DNA of 64,000 nt from Verrucomicrobiota bacterium (GTDB taxonomy: Bacteria; Verrucomicrobiota; Verrucomicrobiia; CAIQCK01). The notes under the pieces were generated by a model. That model did no database searches. It had not been told where the DNA came from and saw only the letters and a list, made by a program, of their open reading frames with translations. Position numbers and translations under genes: made by a program. Of the stretch, positions 1-10,091 are shown piece by piece. How positions within the stretch are numbered: position 1 is the first letter of the stretch; every line of letters begins with the position of its first letter. The stretch is from assembly GCA_016235595.1 (NCBI GenBank), contig JACRJX010000007.1:364583-428582 (forward strand), in the 5' to 3' direction.

Positions 1-49
1 CATCAAGAGCGGTGCCGATGATACGGTCGAGTGTTGCGTCGCCGGTCAT
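1..49 (-). CDS. N-terminus of a CDS cut by the window edge (MTGDATLDRIIGTALD...), possibly MqnC cyclic dehypoxanthinyl futalosine synthase
   Basis: Open frame from ATG at 49 (minus) to the window edge, directly downstream of and co-directional with mqnA; assignment is mostly by context. Confidence 0.4.
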   Translation of the reverse strand, partial: MTGDATLDRIIGTALD

Positions 50-83
50 GCTTTCCTGACGCTTTTCGCGTGAAGCCCTCTGT

Positions 84-854
84 TCATTTCACAAAGTTCA
101 ATTCGTAGGGTGCTTTCAATTCGCCGAGCTCGATCAACAGTTGACGGAACAACCGCATGGCGTCTTTTTCGCGCGGGCCGAGGTTGAAATAAACGTTCTG
201 GCCGAAATAGCGGCGGCGGAAGGCAGCGTCGCCGCCCTGCTCGCGCGCGATGATGTCCTCGATGTGCGCGGCGCCGGCAGTGCGCGCAGCGGCCAGCTTC
301 TTGACGAGGATGGGCAGTTCCGGATAGTCGGCATGGACGGCCCAGACGGCGAAGACGAACGGCATGCGCGTCCAGTCGGACCACGCCTGGCCAAGGTCGA
401 GTATTTGCCAGTCGCCGTGGGCCTGATGAAACCGAATGGCTTGGTCGCCGATGAGCATCTGCGCGTCGGCGTTGCTGCGCTTGTCGGCGAGGGATTCGGT
501 GACGTAGCGCAGCTTGAGACCGAAACGTTTTTGCAGAAGGACTTTCAGCAGGAGCGCGGAGGTGCTGGAGGAGGCATCCACAACGACCTCGCGCAGCGAT
601 TGCAGCGGGCCGCGGTGGGCGAGGATGACGCTGTAAACGGGGCCGCAGCACGCGATGGCGATATCGTCCACAATGACGTAGCCGGGACGGCGGAAGACTT
701 CGACAACGGGAACGAGGCCGGTGTCGATCTCTCGCGCAGCCAGGCGTTGGGCGAGTCGGGAGGGATGTTCAAGCACGACTTCTTTTTCCAAGCCGTAGAT
801 AAGCGGCTTGGCATTGAGGTAAGGGACGCTGCCGATGCGGGGGGAGGGACTCAT
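84..854 (-). CDS. mqnA: Chorismate dehydratase MqnA (futalosine menaquinone pathway)
   Basis: N-terminus RIGSVPYLNAKPLIYGL and overall MqnA/MqnD-like periplasmic-binding-type sequence; ATGA overlap with mqnE. Confidence 0.88.
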   Translation of the reverse strand: MSPSPRIGSVPYLNAKPLIYGLEKEVVLEHPSRLAQRLAAREIDTGLVPVVEVFRRPGYVIVDDIAIACCGPVYSVILAHRGPLQSLREVVVDASSSTSALLLKVLLQKRFGLKLRYVTESLADKRSNADAQMLIGDQAIRFHQAHGDWQILDLGQAWSDWTRMPFVFAVWAVHADYPELPILVKKLAAARTAGAAHIEDIIAREQGGDAAFRRRYFGQNVYFNLGPREKDAMRLFRQLLIELGELKAPYELNFVK

Positions 855-2014
855 GAATTGGACTTCCGCGCCGGCTCGGCGGCGGTCTTGATGATCTTGA
901 TGGGCCGAAAGAGCGAGTCGCGCTGGACGGGAATGCGGCCGGCTTCGCGGATGGCGCGTTCGAGTTGCTCGCGGGTTTGTTGCTGGCCGCCGCGGCCGCC
1001 GGCCATCTCGAAGATGCGTTCCTCAATGATGGTGCCGTGCAGGTCGTCCACGCCGAAGCTGAGGGAGACTTGCGCGAGCTTCATGCCGAGTGCGATCCAG
1101 TAGCCGGTGATATGGTCGAAGTTGTCGAGATAGATGCGGGCGACGGCGAGATTGCGGAGGTCGTCGAAGCCGCTGGCCGGCGTGAGGTGCGCGAGTCGTG
1201 TTTTGTTCGGCACAAAGTGCAGCGGCACGAACGAGGTGAAACCGCGCGTCTCCTCCTGAAGCTCGCGCAGCCGGCACAGGTGGTCCACGCGTTCTTCCGG
1301 TGTCTCGATGTGGCCGTAGAGCATGGTGCACGTGGAACGCATCCCCATGCGATGCCAGGTGCGATGGCAATCGAGGTATTGATCGGCGGTTTCCTTGCCT
1401 TTGCAGAGGATGTCGCGGACGCGCTGTGAGAAGATCTCCGCGCCACCGCCTGTGATGGAGTCGAGGCCGGCCTCGCGCAGGAGGGCGAGAATTTCGGCGA
1501 GTGGCTTCCTGGTCAGCGAGGCGAAATGGTAGAGCTCGACAGCGGTGAAGGCTTTGATGTGCAGGTTTGGGTCAAGCGCCTTTAGCGCGCGGATCATGCC
1601 GGTGTAGTAGCTGAACGGCAACGACGGATGCAGCCCGCCGACGATATGGACTTCGGTGATGCCGAGCCGCAGGTCATTGGAGACGCGCTCGACCATTTGC
1701 TCGAGGGTCAACTCGAACGCTCCGGCGTCGCGCTTCTTCCTGCCAAACTCGCAAAACTGGCAACAGAGGATGCAGATGTTGGAGTAGTTCAGGTAACGGT
1801 TGAGGATGTAGGAGGCGTGTTGGCCGTTCTTGCGCTCGCGGACGACGCTGGCGATCGCGCCGAGGGCGGCGAGGTCGCGGGAGCGATAGAGACGAAGGGC
1901 GTCGTCGTCACTGATACGTTGGCTGGCGGCGACCTTGTCGTAGATGTCGGCCAGATCGGAAATCATAACGCCGGCATGTTTGCCGGCGCGGCGGATGAGT
2001 GTCTCTAAAACCAT
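851..2014 (-). CDS. mqnE: Aminofutalosine synthase MqnE (radical SAM)
   Basis: CxxxCxxC-type motif CILCCQFCEFGR, HIVGGLHPSLPFSYYTGMIR; start taken at MVLETLIRRAG rather than the longer ORF. Confidence 0.88.
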   Translation of the reverse strand: MVLETLIRRAGKHAGVMISDLADIYDKVAASQRISDDDALRLYRSRDLAALGAIASVVRERKNGQHASYILNRYLNYSNICILCCQFCEFGRKKRDAGAFELTLEQMVERVSNDLRLGITEVHIVGGLHPSLPFSYYTGMIRALKALDPNLHIKAFTAVELYHFASLTRKPLAEILALLREAGLDSITGGGAEIFSQRVRDILCKGKETADQYLDCHRTWHRMGMRSTCTMLYGHIETPEERVDHLCRLRELQEETRGFTSFVPLHFVPNKTRLAHLTPASGFDDLRNLAVARIYLDNFDHITGYWIALGMKLAQVSLSFGVDDLHGTIIEERIFEMAGGRGGQQQTREQLERAIREAGRIPVQRDSLFRPIKIIKTAAEPARKSNS

Positions 2015-2940
2015 GTGAACAACCGTTTCGGCAAATAGACATCGGCGGCGACGGCGATGAACAACACGCTGCTCACCAGGGCGTTGACCCGGAAGAAGGC
2101 CACGTTGACCCATTTGAGCGATCGCCAGCTCGCAATGATGTGCTCAACGGCAAGCATGACGACGATGACCGCAAGCCCGCTCCAGAACGGCCCGCGCCGT
2201 TGCGCCACCAGCCCGAAGATCAACAGCAGCGCGACGGTGAAACCGTGCAGGATGCGCGCGAGCGTGAGCGCTCCGTAGGGGCCGAAGCGCACGACCATCG
2301 AGTGCAGGCCATGTTCGCGGTCGAACTCCTCGTCTTGGATGGCATAGATCATGTCGAATCCAGCGACCCAGAGCGTCACTGCCGCGCCGAGCAGGATCGG
2401 CGCGATGTGCAGAGTGCCGGTGACAGCGATCCACGCGCCGATAGGCGAGATGCCAAGCGCGACGCCGAGAAAGAAGTGCGAGTAGTCGGTAAAACGCTTG
2501 GTGAACGAGTAGAACAAGATGATGAAGAGCGCCACGGGCGAGAGCCAGAAGCAGAGCGGGTTGAGAAACCATGCGGCGGTGACGAGCGCGGCGGCGCCGG
2601 CGAACACAAGCAGCCATGCGCTGAAGAGGCTTAGCTGGCGTTGCGGCAGGTGTCGCATGGCGGTGCGGGGGTTGGCGGCGTCGAATTTGCGGTCCACGAT
2701 GCGGTTGAATGCCATCGCTGCCGTGCGTGCGCCAACCATCGCGACCAGGATCAGCAGCAGGGTGCCCCACTCCAGCGCCGGCGCGGGACTGAGCTTCTTC
2801 TCGAACGCGACCAGCATGGAGGCGAGCGCAAACGGCAGCGCAAAGATCGTGTGCGAGAACTTCACGAACTCGCCGAGTTTGAGCAGATAGGCCATTGGCC
2901 CGCGATTCGGTGCGGTGCTCACGATTCCGTTTCCATCCAT
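2005..2940 (-). CDS. ubiA: UbiA-family prenyltransferase (MqnP/UbiA-like)
   Basis: Hydrophobic multi-TM protein with NRIVDRKFDAANPRT and DMIYAIQDEEFDREHGLHS Asp-rich motifs. Confidence 0.88.
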   Translation of the reverse strand: MDGNGIVSTAPNRGPMAYLLKLGEFVKFSHTIFALPFALASMLVAFEKKLSPAPALEWGTLLLILVAMVGARTAAMAFNRIVDRKFDAANPRTAMRHLPQRQLSLFSAWLLVFAGAAALVTAAWFLNPLCFWLSPVALFIILFYSFTKRFTDYSHFFLGVALGISPIGAWIAVTGTLHIAPILLGAAVTLWVAGFDMIYAIQDEEFDREHGLHSMVVRFGPYGALTLARILHGFTVALLLIFGLVAQRRGPFWSGLAVIVVMLAVEHIIASWRSLKWVNVAFFRVNALVSSVLFIAVAADVYLPKRLFTWF

Positions 2941-3473
2941 CGCTTGGCCAGCTTGTGTTCGATGCCGAGGTGGTCGAGGACGCGTGCGACGACGGTGTCC
3001 ACAACCTGTTGGACGGTTTGTGGGCGGCCGTAGAACGACGGCGTGGCTGGGATGATGTCCGCGCCGGCTTCAAGGAGACGCTCCATGTTGCGGACGTGGA
3101 TGAGGTTGTAAGGCGTCTCGCGCGGCACGAGGATGAGCTTGCGGCGTTCCTTCAGGAATACGTCGGCGGCGCGGCAGATCGTGTCGTCGCTCGTGCCATG
3201 GGCGATCCGGCCGAGCGTGCCCATCGAGCATGGGATGACGACCATCGCATCGAACCGGGCCGAGCCGCTGACAAATGGCGCATGCATCGAGCGGTTGTCA
3301 TAACCGATGACGTCTTTGGCCACGACGAGCTTGCCGCCGTCCAGTTCCAGGGCGGCGACCTCTTTTGCGGGGTCGCTCGACACCAGATGGACCTCCTGCC
3401 CGTGCAGGTGGTCGAGCAACCGCTGGGCGTAAAGCGCCCCGCTGGCTCCAGTGATGGCAACGACAAGTTTCAT
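2919..3473 (-). CDS. ubiX: Flavin prenyltransferase UbiX
   Basis: MKLVVAITGASGALYAQRLL start; VIPCSMGTLGRIAHG and LVPRETPYNLIHVRNM motifs. Confidence 0.9.
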   Translation of the reverse strand: MKLVVAITGASGALYAQRLLDHLHGQEVHLVSSDPAKEVAALELDGGKLVVAKDVIGYDNRSMHAPFVSGSARFDAMVVIPCSMGTLGRIAHGTSDDTICRAADVFLKERRKLILVPRETPYNLIHVRNMERLLEAGADIIPATPSFYGRPQTVQQVVDTVVARVLDHLGIEHKLAKRWMETES

Positions 3474-3694
3474 GTGCACAGTAGAGTGCCGAACGGTGAG
3501 GGCGTTGACAAGAGGCGAGTGCCGCCCATTCGACGGTTTGACGCCGCCATGCGTCCTGCGCAAGCTCGCGGCAATCTGCCTGCGGGTATCCACAATGACC
3601 CTCTGCTGTCTGCGCTGGACACAAAACAGCGCCTGCCGGCTTGGGGGCCTCTTGTAATTGTATTGGGTGTGCTGCGACCGTTATAATGTCTTCC

Positions 3695-4864
3695 ATGGCA
3701 ACGAGCCGCACCATCCTGCATGTGGATATGGATGCGTTCTTCACGTCGGTGGAACAGCGGGACCGTCCGGAACTGCGTGGGAAGCCGGTTGTCGTTGGCG
3801 CGCCACCGGACAAGCGCGGGGTTGTGGCGGCGGCGAGCTATGAGGCACGAAAGTTTGGGGTCCATTCGGCCATGCCGTCGCGGACGGCGTACCGGCTTTG
3901 TCCACAGGCGGTGTTTCTGCGAGGCGACCACGCCAAATACAGCCGCGAGAGCGAACGGGTGATGATGATTCTGCGGCAGTTCACGCCGCTTGTGGAACAG
4001 GTGAGCGTCGATGAGGCGTATTTGGAGGCAACCGCATCGCTGCAACTGTTCGGCACGGGTGAGCAGATCGCGCGCGAGATCAAGCGTCGCATTCGCGAGA
4101 CAACCGGGCTGACGGCATCGGTGGGCGTCGCGCCAAACAAGTTTTTGGCGAAGCTGGCGTCGGACATGCGCAAACCTGACGGACTGATGGTGATCAGGGA
4201 CGAGGACAAACTCGACGTCTTGCGGCCGTTGCCGATTGGACGGGTTGCGGGCATCGGCAAGAAAACCGAGCCGATGTTTCACGATCTCGGCATTCACACG
4301 ATTGGTGACCTGCAACGATTTCCTGTGGAGACACTGCGGGCACGATTCGGCGTTTGGGCGGACGAGATCAAAGCGCGGGCATTGGGCGAGGACGACCGGC
4401 TCGTGGAGCCTTACAGCGAGACGAAGTCCATTAGCAACGAGACGACGTTCGAGAAAGACGTGAGCAACATGGATGCACTGGAGCGAGCCGTGCGCGAGCT
4501 GGCGGGCGAGGTGGGCCGGCGATTGAGGGCGGAAGGGGTTCGATCCCGCACCGTGCAGTTGAAATTGCGTTGGGGTGATTTCACGACACTGACGCGCCGG
4601 GCGACGCTGCCTGAAGCGACGGACGACGAGGGGCGAATCGCGGAGGTGGCGATGCAATTGTTGCGGCACGAATTGAGCGAGCCCCGACCGGTGCGGTTGA
4701 TTGGAGTGGGTGGACAAAACCTGCTGCGAAGCCCGAGGCAATTGGATCTGCTTGATCGCGGTTCCAACCGGCGGGATGATCTCAATCGTGCTGCGGACGC
4801 GGTGCGAGCCCGGTTTGGCGCGAAGAAACTCAGACGTGGCGGCGAACTGCAGGAAACTGCCTGA
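3695..4864 (+). CDS. dinB: DNA polymerase IV (Y-family)
   Basis: ILHVDMDAFFTSVEQRD, SVDEAYLE, GVAPNKFLAKLASDMRKPDG motifs. Confidence 0.93.
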   Translation: MATSRTILHVDMDAFFTSVEQRDRPELRGKPVVVGAPPDKRGVVAAASYEARKFGVHSAMPSRTAYRLCPQAVFLRGDHAKYSRESERVMMILRQFTPLVEQVSVDEAYLEATASLQLFGTGEQIAREIKRRIRETTGLTASVGVAPNKFLAKLASDMRKPDGLMVIRDEDKLDVLRPLPIGRVAGIGKKTEPMFHDLGIHTIGDLQRFPVETLRARFGVWADEIKARALGEDDRLVEPYSETKSISNETTFEKDVSNMDALERAVRELAGEVGRRLRAEGVRSRTVQLKLRWGDFTTLTRRATLPEATDDEGRIAEVAMQLLRHELSEPRPVRLIGVGGQNLLRSPRQLDLLDRGSNRRDDLNRAADAVRARFGAKKLRRGGELQETA

Positions 4865-4885
4865 AGAAGGCGAAAGGAGCGACTC

Positions 4886-6007
4886 GTGAGTCAATGCGCA
4901 AAGCAGTGCATGAAGATGGATCGTCGTGTGTTTCTGAAGACGGCTGGCGTTGGTGGAGTGATGTTACCAAACCTCGCGGGGGATGCGGGAGCACGGGAGG
5001 ATCAGGACGAGAAACACGCTGGAGAAAAAAACGCGGTCAGCGTCCGTCCGTATCAACTGCTGTGCGTTTTCTGTTCCATCGGTGAGGGCAAAGACGGGGA
5101 CGAAAAAATCGAGAAACTCAAGCAGGTCGTCCGCGACCATCCAGATGTTCCACTCCGGATTGTATGTAACGCCGGCGACGTCTATGTCTATCAAGACCCG
5201 GGCACGCGGGAAGACTCGCCGGAGGGCCGCGATTTCAACAGGAAGAGAGACCTGGACATTCTACAGCGCATGAGTTGGCAGCCCGGCACGGTTCTGCCCG
5301 CTAGGACGGTTTTTCGAAGCCTCCACAAGCACATCACGACCGTGGCGGGAATCTGCGGTTACGGCACCGTGACTTCACCGGCATGGAAAGGTTGTCCGAA
5401 GGCCAAAAGCGGATGCTACGAGAAGGGACGCCAGCAAGGAGTCCAGGCCATCATCCCGCCGAGAACGGAACAGGAGATGGCCAAGGAAAAGGAGCGGTCG
5501 ATTCAGGCGATGCTTTCGGCGAAGGAGATAACCATCCGTCCGCATATCCTGCTGTGCGCGGTCTGTCAGTATGGCGGCGGCACACGGCCGCCTTTCAAAG
5601 CAGACAACCTGCCGGATTTGCTGCAAATGATCCTCACCAAGAAACCGGATGTCTCGATCAAGATGGCGAGGCAGGCGGACTGGATGATGTGTGGTCCCTG
5701 TCCATCGCGAGTCGCCAAGTTGAACGCCTGTGTGAACGTCCTGGGTTCCGGCGGTCTCTCCAACGAGAAACGGGATCTGGACATGCTTCAGAAACTCGGC
5801 CTGAACTTCGGGAGCGTCATGCCGGCGCGAAAGCTTTACCAACTCATCTTCGAGCGCATTCCGACCACGCAGGACATCTGCAAACGGGAGGGCAATCAGT
5901 CGCCCTGCGTTTGGTGGGACGGCTGCGGCGAGAGCAACTGCAAGAAGGGAAATGCAAACTACGAGAAGGGGCGAAAGGAGCTGATGGAGAAGCTCCAACA
6001 AGTCTAG
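4886..6007 (+). CDS. Tat-exported protein with two tandem Cys-rich DUF1284-like units
   Basis: GTG start with AAGGAG upstream; RRVFLKTAG twin-Arg signal; two repeats beginning RPYQLLCVFC and RPHILLCAVC, both with KRDLDxLQ and a GC...CxKG tail. Confidence 0.7.
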   Translation: MSQCAKQCMKMDRRVFLKTAGVGGVMLPNLAGDAGAREDQDEKHAGEKNAVSVRPYQLLCVFCSIGEGKDGDEKIEKLKQVVRDHPDVPLRIVCNAGDVYVYQDPGTREDSPEGRDFNRKRDLDILQRMSWQPGTVLPARTVFRSLHKHITTVAGICGYGTVTSPAWKGCPKAKSGCYEKGRQQGVQAIIPPRTEQEMAKEKERSIQAMLSAKEITIRPHILLCAVCQYGGGTRPPFKADNLPDLLQMILTKKPDVSIKMARQADWMMCGPCPSRVAKLNACVNVLGSGGLSNEKRDLDMLQKLGLNFGSVMPARKLYQLIFERIPTTQDICKREGNQSPCVWWDGCGESNCKKGNANYEKGRKELMEKLQQV

Positions 6008-6259
6008 GTTTCCAACTCATGCAGGTGTGAAATCCCCGGCTGATTGGTAATGGCTGGCGTTGATTTGCGGACTGTGCGAGAATTCGCGAACTGCAAGATG
6101 GCAGGCATGATGATGCAGGACGCTTGTTTGGGAGCGGGACGAAGGTGCTGTGCGACGGAGGTTTGAGATCAGGTTTTGGAAACAGGAGCTCCCACAATAT
6201 CCTCCGCCGGTCATTTTGCTTGTCATGCGAGTTGCCGTAAGTAGCGTTTGGTAAAGACT

Positions 6260-6347
6260 GCCCGGGTGGCGGAATGGCATACGCAGTGGACTTAAAATCC
6301 ACGGGCCTGTAAAGGCTGTGCGAGTTCGAGTCTCGCCCCGGGCACCA
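6260..6347 (+). tRNA. tRNA-Leu (anticodon UAA), CCA encoded
   Basis: Acceptor GCCCGGG/CCCGGGC, anticodon stem GTGGA/TCCAC with loop CTTAAAA, long variable arm, GTTCGAGTC T loop, ACCA 3' end. Confidence 0.95.
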
Positions 6348-6441
6348 ACTTCTCCGCAACCCATCACACGGACAAAACCCGCTGTTGTCGCCGCTACGGC
6401 CTGTTTGCTATTGTGCATTGCTGATTGGTTCGAGCCAATCA

Positions 6442-9084
6442 ATGAAGAAGGAAACGATGCGGTTGTTTCAGAACATGTCGGTCAAGTGGAAGCTGGTGCT
6501 GACGATGTTGCTCGTCAGTATGATCCCGGTTGGGTTGATGGGGAGCATTTTGTTCTTCGGCGGGTTGTTTCATGTGCAACGTTTCGCGGTTCGGGAGGCT
6601 GCTGCGCTGGCCGAGAGCATCGGCGGAAACTGTGCCGGCGCGATGCTGGCCAGGGATCCAAAGGCGGCGCAGGAAGTGCTTTCTGTCATTGCCAGCGGAA
6701 CAACAGTCGAGGACGTCTGGCTCTATTCGGTGGATGGGCAGTTATTGGCGCGATATGCGCGTCATGGTTTGACAGTGCAACCACAATTGCCAGCCCGCGG
6801 GAAAGGGGAAATGTTCACGGGCAACTTCGTGGAACTGAGCCGGCTTGTCCTGTGCGATGGCAAACCGGTGGGCACGATCTGCCTGCGCGCCGACACATCA
6901 GCTCTGAAGGCGCGGTTTGCGGGTTTTGTTCATAATGGAGTTTTGGTGGCCGTCGTTTCCGTGTTGGTGGCGCTCATTTTTGCGGGTTGGTTGCAGCGGC
7001 TGGTTTCCGGACCGGTGTTGGAACTGGCACGCGTGGTGCGCGGAATTGCGGAACGGAAAGACTTCTCGCAGCGCGCGGTCAAGGTGGGTGACGACGAGAT
7101 CGGCGAGCTGACGGATGCGTTCAACAAAATGCTTTCCATCATTGAGGAGCACGACTGCAATTCACGTGTGTTGCAGAGCCGGCTGGAGCAGCGCGTGGCC
7201 GAACACACCATAGAACTGCGGCAGCTTGCCGCAACTTTGGAGCAACGCGTGGCTGAACGCGCTGCCGCGGCTGAACAGCGTGCGCTGGAGTTGGCGCACG
7301 CTGATGAGGCGTTGCGACAGAGTGAGAAGAAATTCCGCCGGATCGCCGCGCATATCGAGGACGCACTCTACAGCGTAGACATGCGGACACGAGAGTTCCG
7401 TTACCTGAGCCCGGCTTTTGAAAAAATTTGCGGTTACACGTTGAACGATATCCGCAATATGGGAGGTCGTTCCGCTTTTCTCTCTCGGGTGGTTTATCAG
7501 GGAGATGCCGACGAGCAGAAGCGCCGGTTGGAGCGGTTAACATCGCGGCGGTTGGAGGGAGTTGCAGTCCGCAGTGAGGAGTGGTGGCGTTGCAAGGACG
7601 GGACGTTGAAGTGCGTCGAAGATCGTTGGGTGCCCGTCTATGAGGCAGGCACTCTGGTGACGATTGAAGGAGCGTTGAGCGACATCACCGAACGGAAGCG
7701 GGTGGAGCGGCAGATGCAGCGTCTGGCTTCGTTTCCGCAATACAACCCGAATCCCATTTTCGAGGCAAGCCCGGCCGGGGAAATCACCTTCTGCAATCCC
7801 GCGGGCGCCGAGGTGCTGAAGCAGTTGGGTATGGGAGACGCTCGTGCGTTCATCCCGCAGGATTGGGGCGGGATCGTCAAGACATTGGGGCGGGAACGGT
7901 CAAAGCCGGTCCATCGCGAAGTCGGGATCAAAGACCGCGTGTTCGAGGAGAGTATTTGCTTCAGTCCGGGATTCGACACGGTGCGCATCTACACACGCGA
8001 CATCACCGAGCGGAAGCAGGCGGAAGATGCCTTGCGCAGGAGTGAGATCCGATACCGACGGTTGCATGAGAGCATGACGGACGCATTTGTGCGCGTCAGC
8101 ATGGACGGGTGGATCCAGGAATCCAACCGGGCCTACCAAGAGATGCTGGGATATTCGGATGAAGAGTTGCGTCGGTTCACCTACATGGACCTTACACCCG
8201 AACGGTGGCACGCGTTTCAGACAGAGATCATTGAAAAGCAGGTGTTGCGCCGGGGATTTTCGGATGTTTACCAGAAGGAATATCGCCGGAAGGACGGCAC
8301 GGTTTTTACCGTGGAACTGCGCACGTTTTTGCTTCGGGACGAACAAGGCGCCCCCAACGGCATGTGGGCGATGGTTCGCGATATCACCGAGCGCAAGCAG
8401 GTGGAGATGGCATTGATGGAGCAGCAGCAACGATTGCGCTCGCTCGCTGCGGAACTGGCGGTTGCCGAACAACGCGAGCGGCGGCGCATCGCGGCGCTGC
8501 TTCACGACGACGTGATCCAATCCCTTGCTCTGGCGCGGATTCAGTTGGGTGCGGTGGCGCAGTCCCCGTCGCCTGCTGACAGCTTGAAGGTGGTGGACGA
8601 GAGCCGGAAGATCATCGAGCAGTCGATTGATAATCTGCGGTCGTTAACCTATCAGCTCAGCCCGCCGATTCTCCACGAGCTTGGGCTGGAGGCCGCGCTG
8701 GACTGGCTCGCGGAGCAGTTTGCCGGGCAATACAAGTTTCAGTGCCAGTTTGAGGATGACGCGAAGCCAAAGCCGGTGGATGAAAACGTGCAAGCGTTGC
8801 TGTTTGCGGGGGTTCGTGAACTGCTTCTGAACGTGGCCAAGCACGCAAAGGCGACCCGGGCCGTCATCCGCGCGCAGACGGGCGACGGCGTGATCCGCAT
8901 CGCGGTCGAAGATGACGGCGTTGGATTCGACGCGAGTCAGGTGATTCTGGCGGACAAGACCGGCGGTTTTGGCATGTTCAACCTGCGCGAGCGTCTCACC
9001 TATCTGGGCGGGCGGTGCGAGATTCATTCGGAACTGGGCCGCGGCACAAAGGTGGTGTTGATTGCGCCACTGAAACAGGCGTAG
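6442..9084 (+). CDS. Membrane PAS-domain sensor histidine kinase (HAMP, multiple PAS, HisKA_3)
   Basis: N-terminal TM segments, HAMP-like LVSGPVLELARVVRGIAERKDF, repeated DITERK PAS/PAC endings, ERERRRIAALLHDDVIQSLA, GGFGMFNLRERLTYLGG. Confidence 0.88.
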   Translation: MKKETMRLFQNMSVKWKLVLTMLLVSMIPVGLMGSILFFGGLFHVQRFAVREAAALAESIGGNCAGAMLARDPKAAQEVLSVIASGTTVEDVWLYSVDGQLLARYARHGLTVQPQLPARGKGEMFTGNFVELSRLVLCDGKPVGTICLRADTSALKARFAGFVHNGVLVAVVSVLVALIFAGWLQRLVSGPVLELARVVRGIAERKDFSQRAVKVGDDEIGELTDAFNKMLSIIEEHDCNSRVLQSRLEQRVAEHTIELRQLAATLEQRVAERAAAAEQRALELAHADEALRQSEKKFRRIAAHIEDALYSVDMRTREFRYLSPAFEKICGYTLNDIRNMGGRSAFLSRVVYQGDADEQKRRLERLTSRRLEGVAVRSEEWWRCKDGTLKCVEDRWVPVYEAGTLVTIEGALSDITERKRVERQMQRLASFPQYNPNPIFEASPAGEITFCNPAGAEVLKQLGMGDARAFIPQDWGGIVKTLGRERSKPVHREVGIKDRVFEESICFSPGFDTVRIYTRDITERKQAEDALRRSEIRYRRLHESMTDAFVRVSMDGWIQESNRAYQEMLGYSDEELRRFTYMDLTPERWHAFQTEIIEKQVLRRGFSDVYQKEYRRKDGTVFTVELRTFLLRDEQGAPNGMWAMVRDITERKQVEMALMEQQQRLRSLAAELAVAEQRERRRIAALLHDDVIQSLALARIQLGAVAQSPSPADSLKVVDESRKIIEQSIDNLRSLTYQLSPPILHELGLEAALDWLAEQFAGQYKFQCQFEDDAKPKPVDENVQALLFAGVRELLLNVAKHAKATRAVIRAQTGDGVIRIAVEDDGVGFDASQVILADKTGGFGMFNLRERLTYLGGRCEIHSELGRGTKVVLIAPLKQA

Positions 9085-9111
9085 AATGCGCACGGTGTTA
9101 TTCTTGGATTG

Positions 9112-9765
9112 ATGAAGACACGAGTTTTGCTGGCGGACGACCACAAGATCATGCGCGAAGGGCTGCGCTCGCTGTTGGCCATCACGCCTGGTCTGGAGGT
9201 GGTTGGCGAGGCAGGCGACGGCAGGACGGCGGTGCAGATGGCTCTGAAGTTGACGCCGGATGTGGTGGTGATGGACATCGGCATGCCGGACCTCAACGGC
9301 GTGGACGCCACGCGACAAATCAAAGCACGCCTTCCAGGAACAAAGGTCATCGCTCTTTCGTTGCATTCCGACGAGCGGTTCATTACCGGAATGTTCAAGG
9401 CCGGCGCATCCGGTTACCTGTTGAAAGATGGCGCTTTTGAGGAACTGGCGTGCGCCATTCGAACTGTGATCGATGGTCACACCTACCTCTGTCCCCGCGT
9501 TGCCAAGACCGTGGTCAAAGACTACCTGCGTGATGCCATGGTTGTGACGAGCCCGAGAGGTCATGGACTTTCGGATCGGGAGCGGGAAGTGCTGCAACTC
9601 ATCGCGGAAGGCTGGAGCACGAAGGAGGTCGCCGACCGGCTGGATGTGAGTGTGAAGACCATCGAAACCCACCGGGCGCGGATCATGGAACGGTTGGGTG
9701 TGCACAGCGTGGCTGAGTTGACGAAATATGCAGTCCGAGAAGGTCTGACCTCGCTCGAAACATAG
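9112..9765 (+). CDS. NarL/FixJ-family response regulator
   Basis: Receiver (VLLADDHKIMREGLRSLL, VVVMDIGMPDLNG) plus LuxR HTH (LSDREREVLQLIAEGWSTKEVADRLDVSVKTIETHRARIMERL). Confidence 0.92.
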   Translation: MKTRVLLADDHKIMREGLRSLLAITPGLEVVGEAGDGRTAVQMALKLTPDVVVMDIGMPDLNGVDATRQIKARLPGTKVIALSLHSDERFITGMFKAGASGYLLKDGAFEELACAIRTVIDGHTYLCPRVAKTVVKDYLRDAMVVTSPRGHGLSDREREVLQLIAEGWSTKEVADRLDVSVKTIETHRARIMERLGVHSVAELTKYAVREGLTSLET

Positions 9766-10091
9766 ACGCATCCTTGCGTTGCACAACGAGCAGGAGAACC
9801 GACAGCCGCGTCTGTCAGGGTTTTCGGAGGAGAAATTAAGGGTTTTCCTGATAGTCCGTTCCCACGCTTTGCCTGTAGACTTGAAAACTAGTGTTCGAGA
9901 ACAGCGTGGCAAATGGTTTTGCCCGCTCCGAGGAAGATGAACAAGGGCACCGTAGGACGCGAAGCCATTGGCTGGCGAAGTGGGTTTGCTGAACTTTTTG
10001 CGCAGCCTGAGCTTTCAAGCTTGCACAGTCGTCATGCAAAGACTGTGGTGTGCGAGTTTGGAGACGGCGCAGTTGAGGAGGGGATTTCACA

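Noticed and set aside
84-3473. Menaquinone cluster as a novel system
   Set aside because: Gene order and content fit the known futalosine pathway with UbiA/UbiX-type partners; ordinary metabolism.
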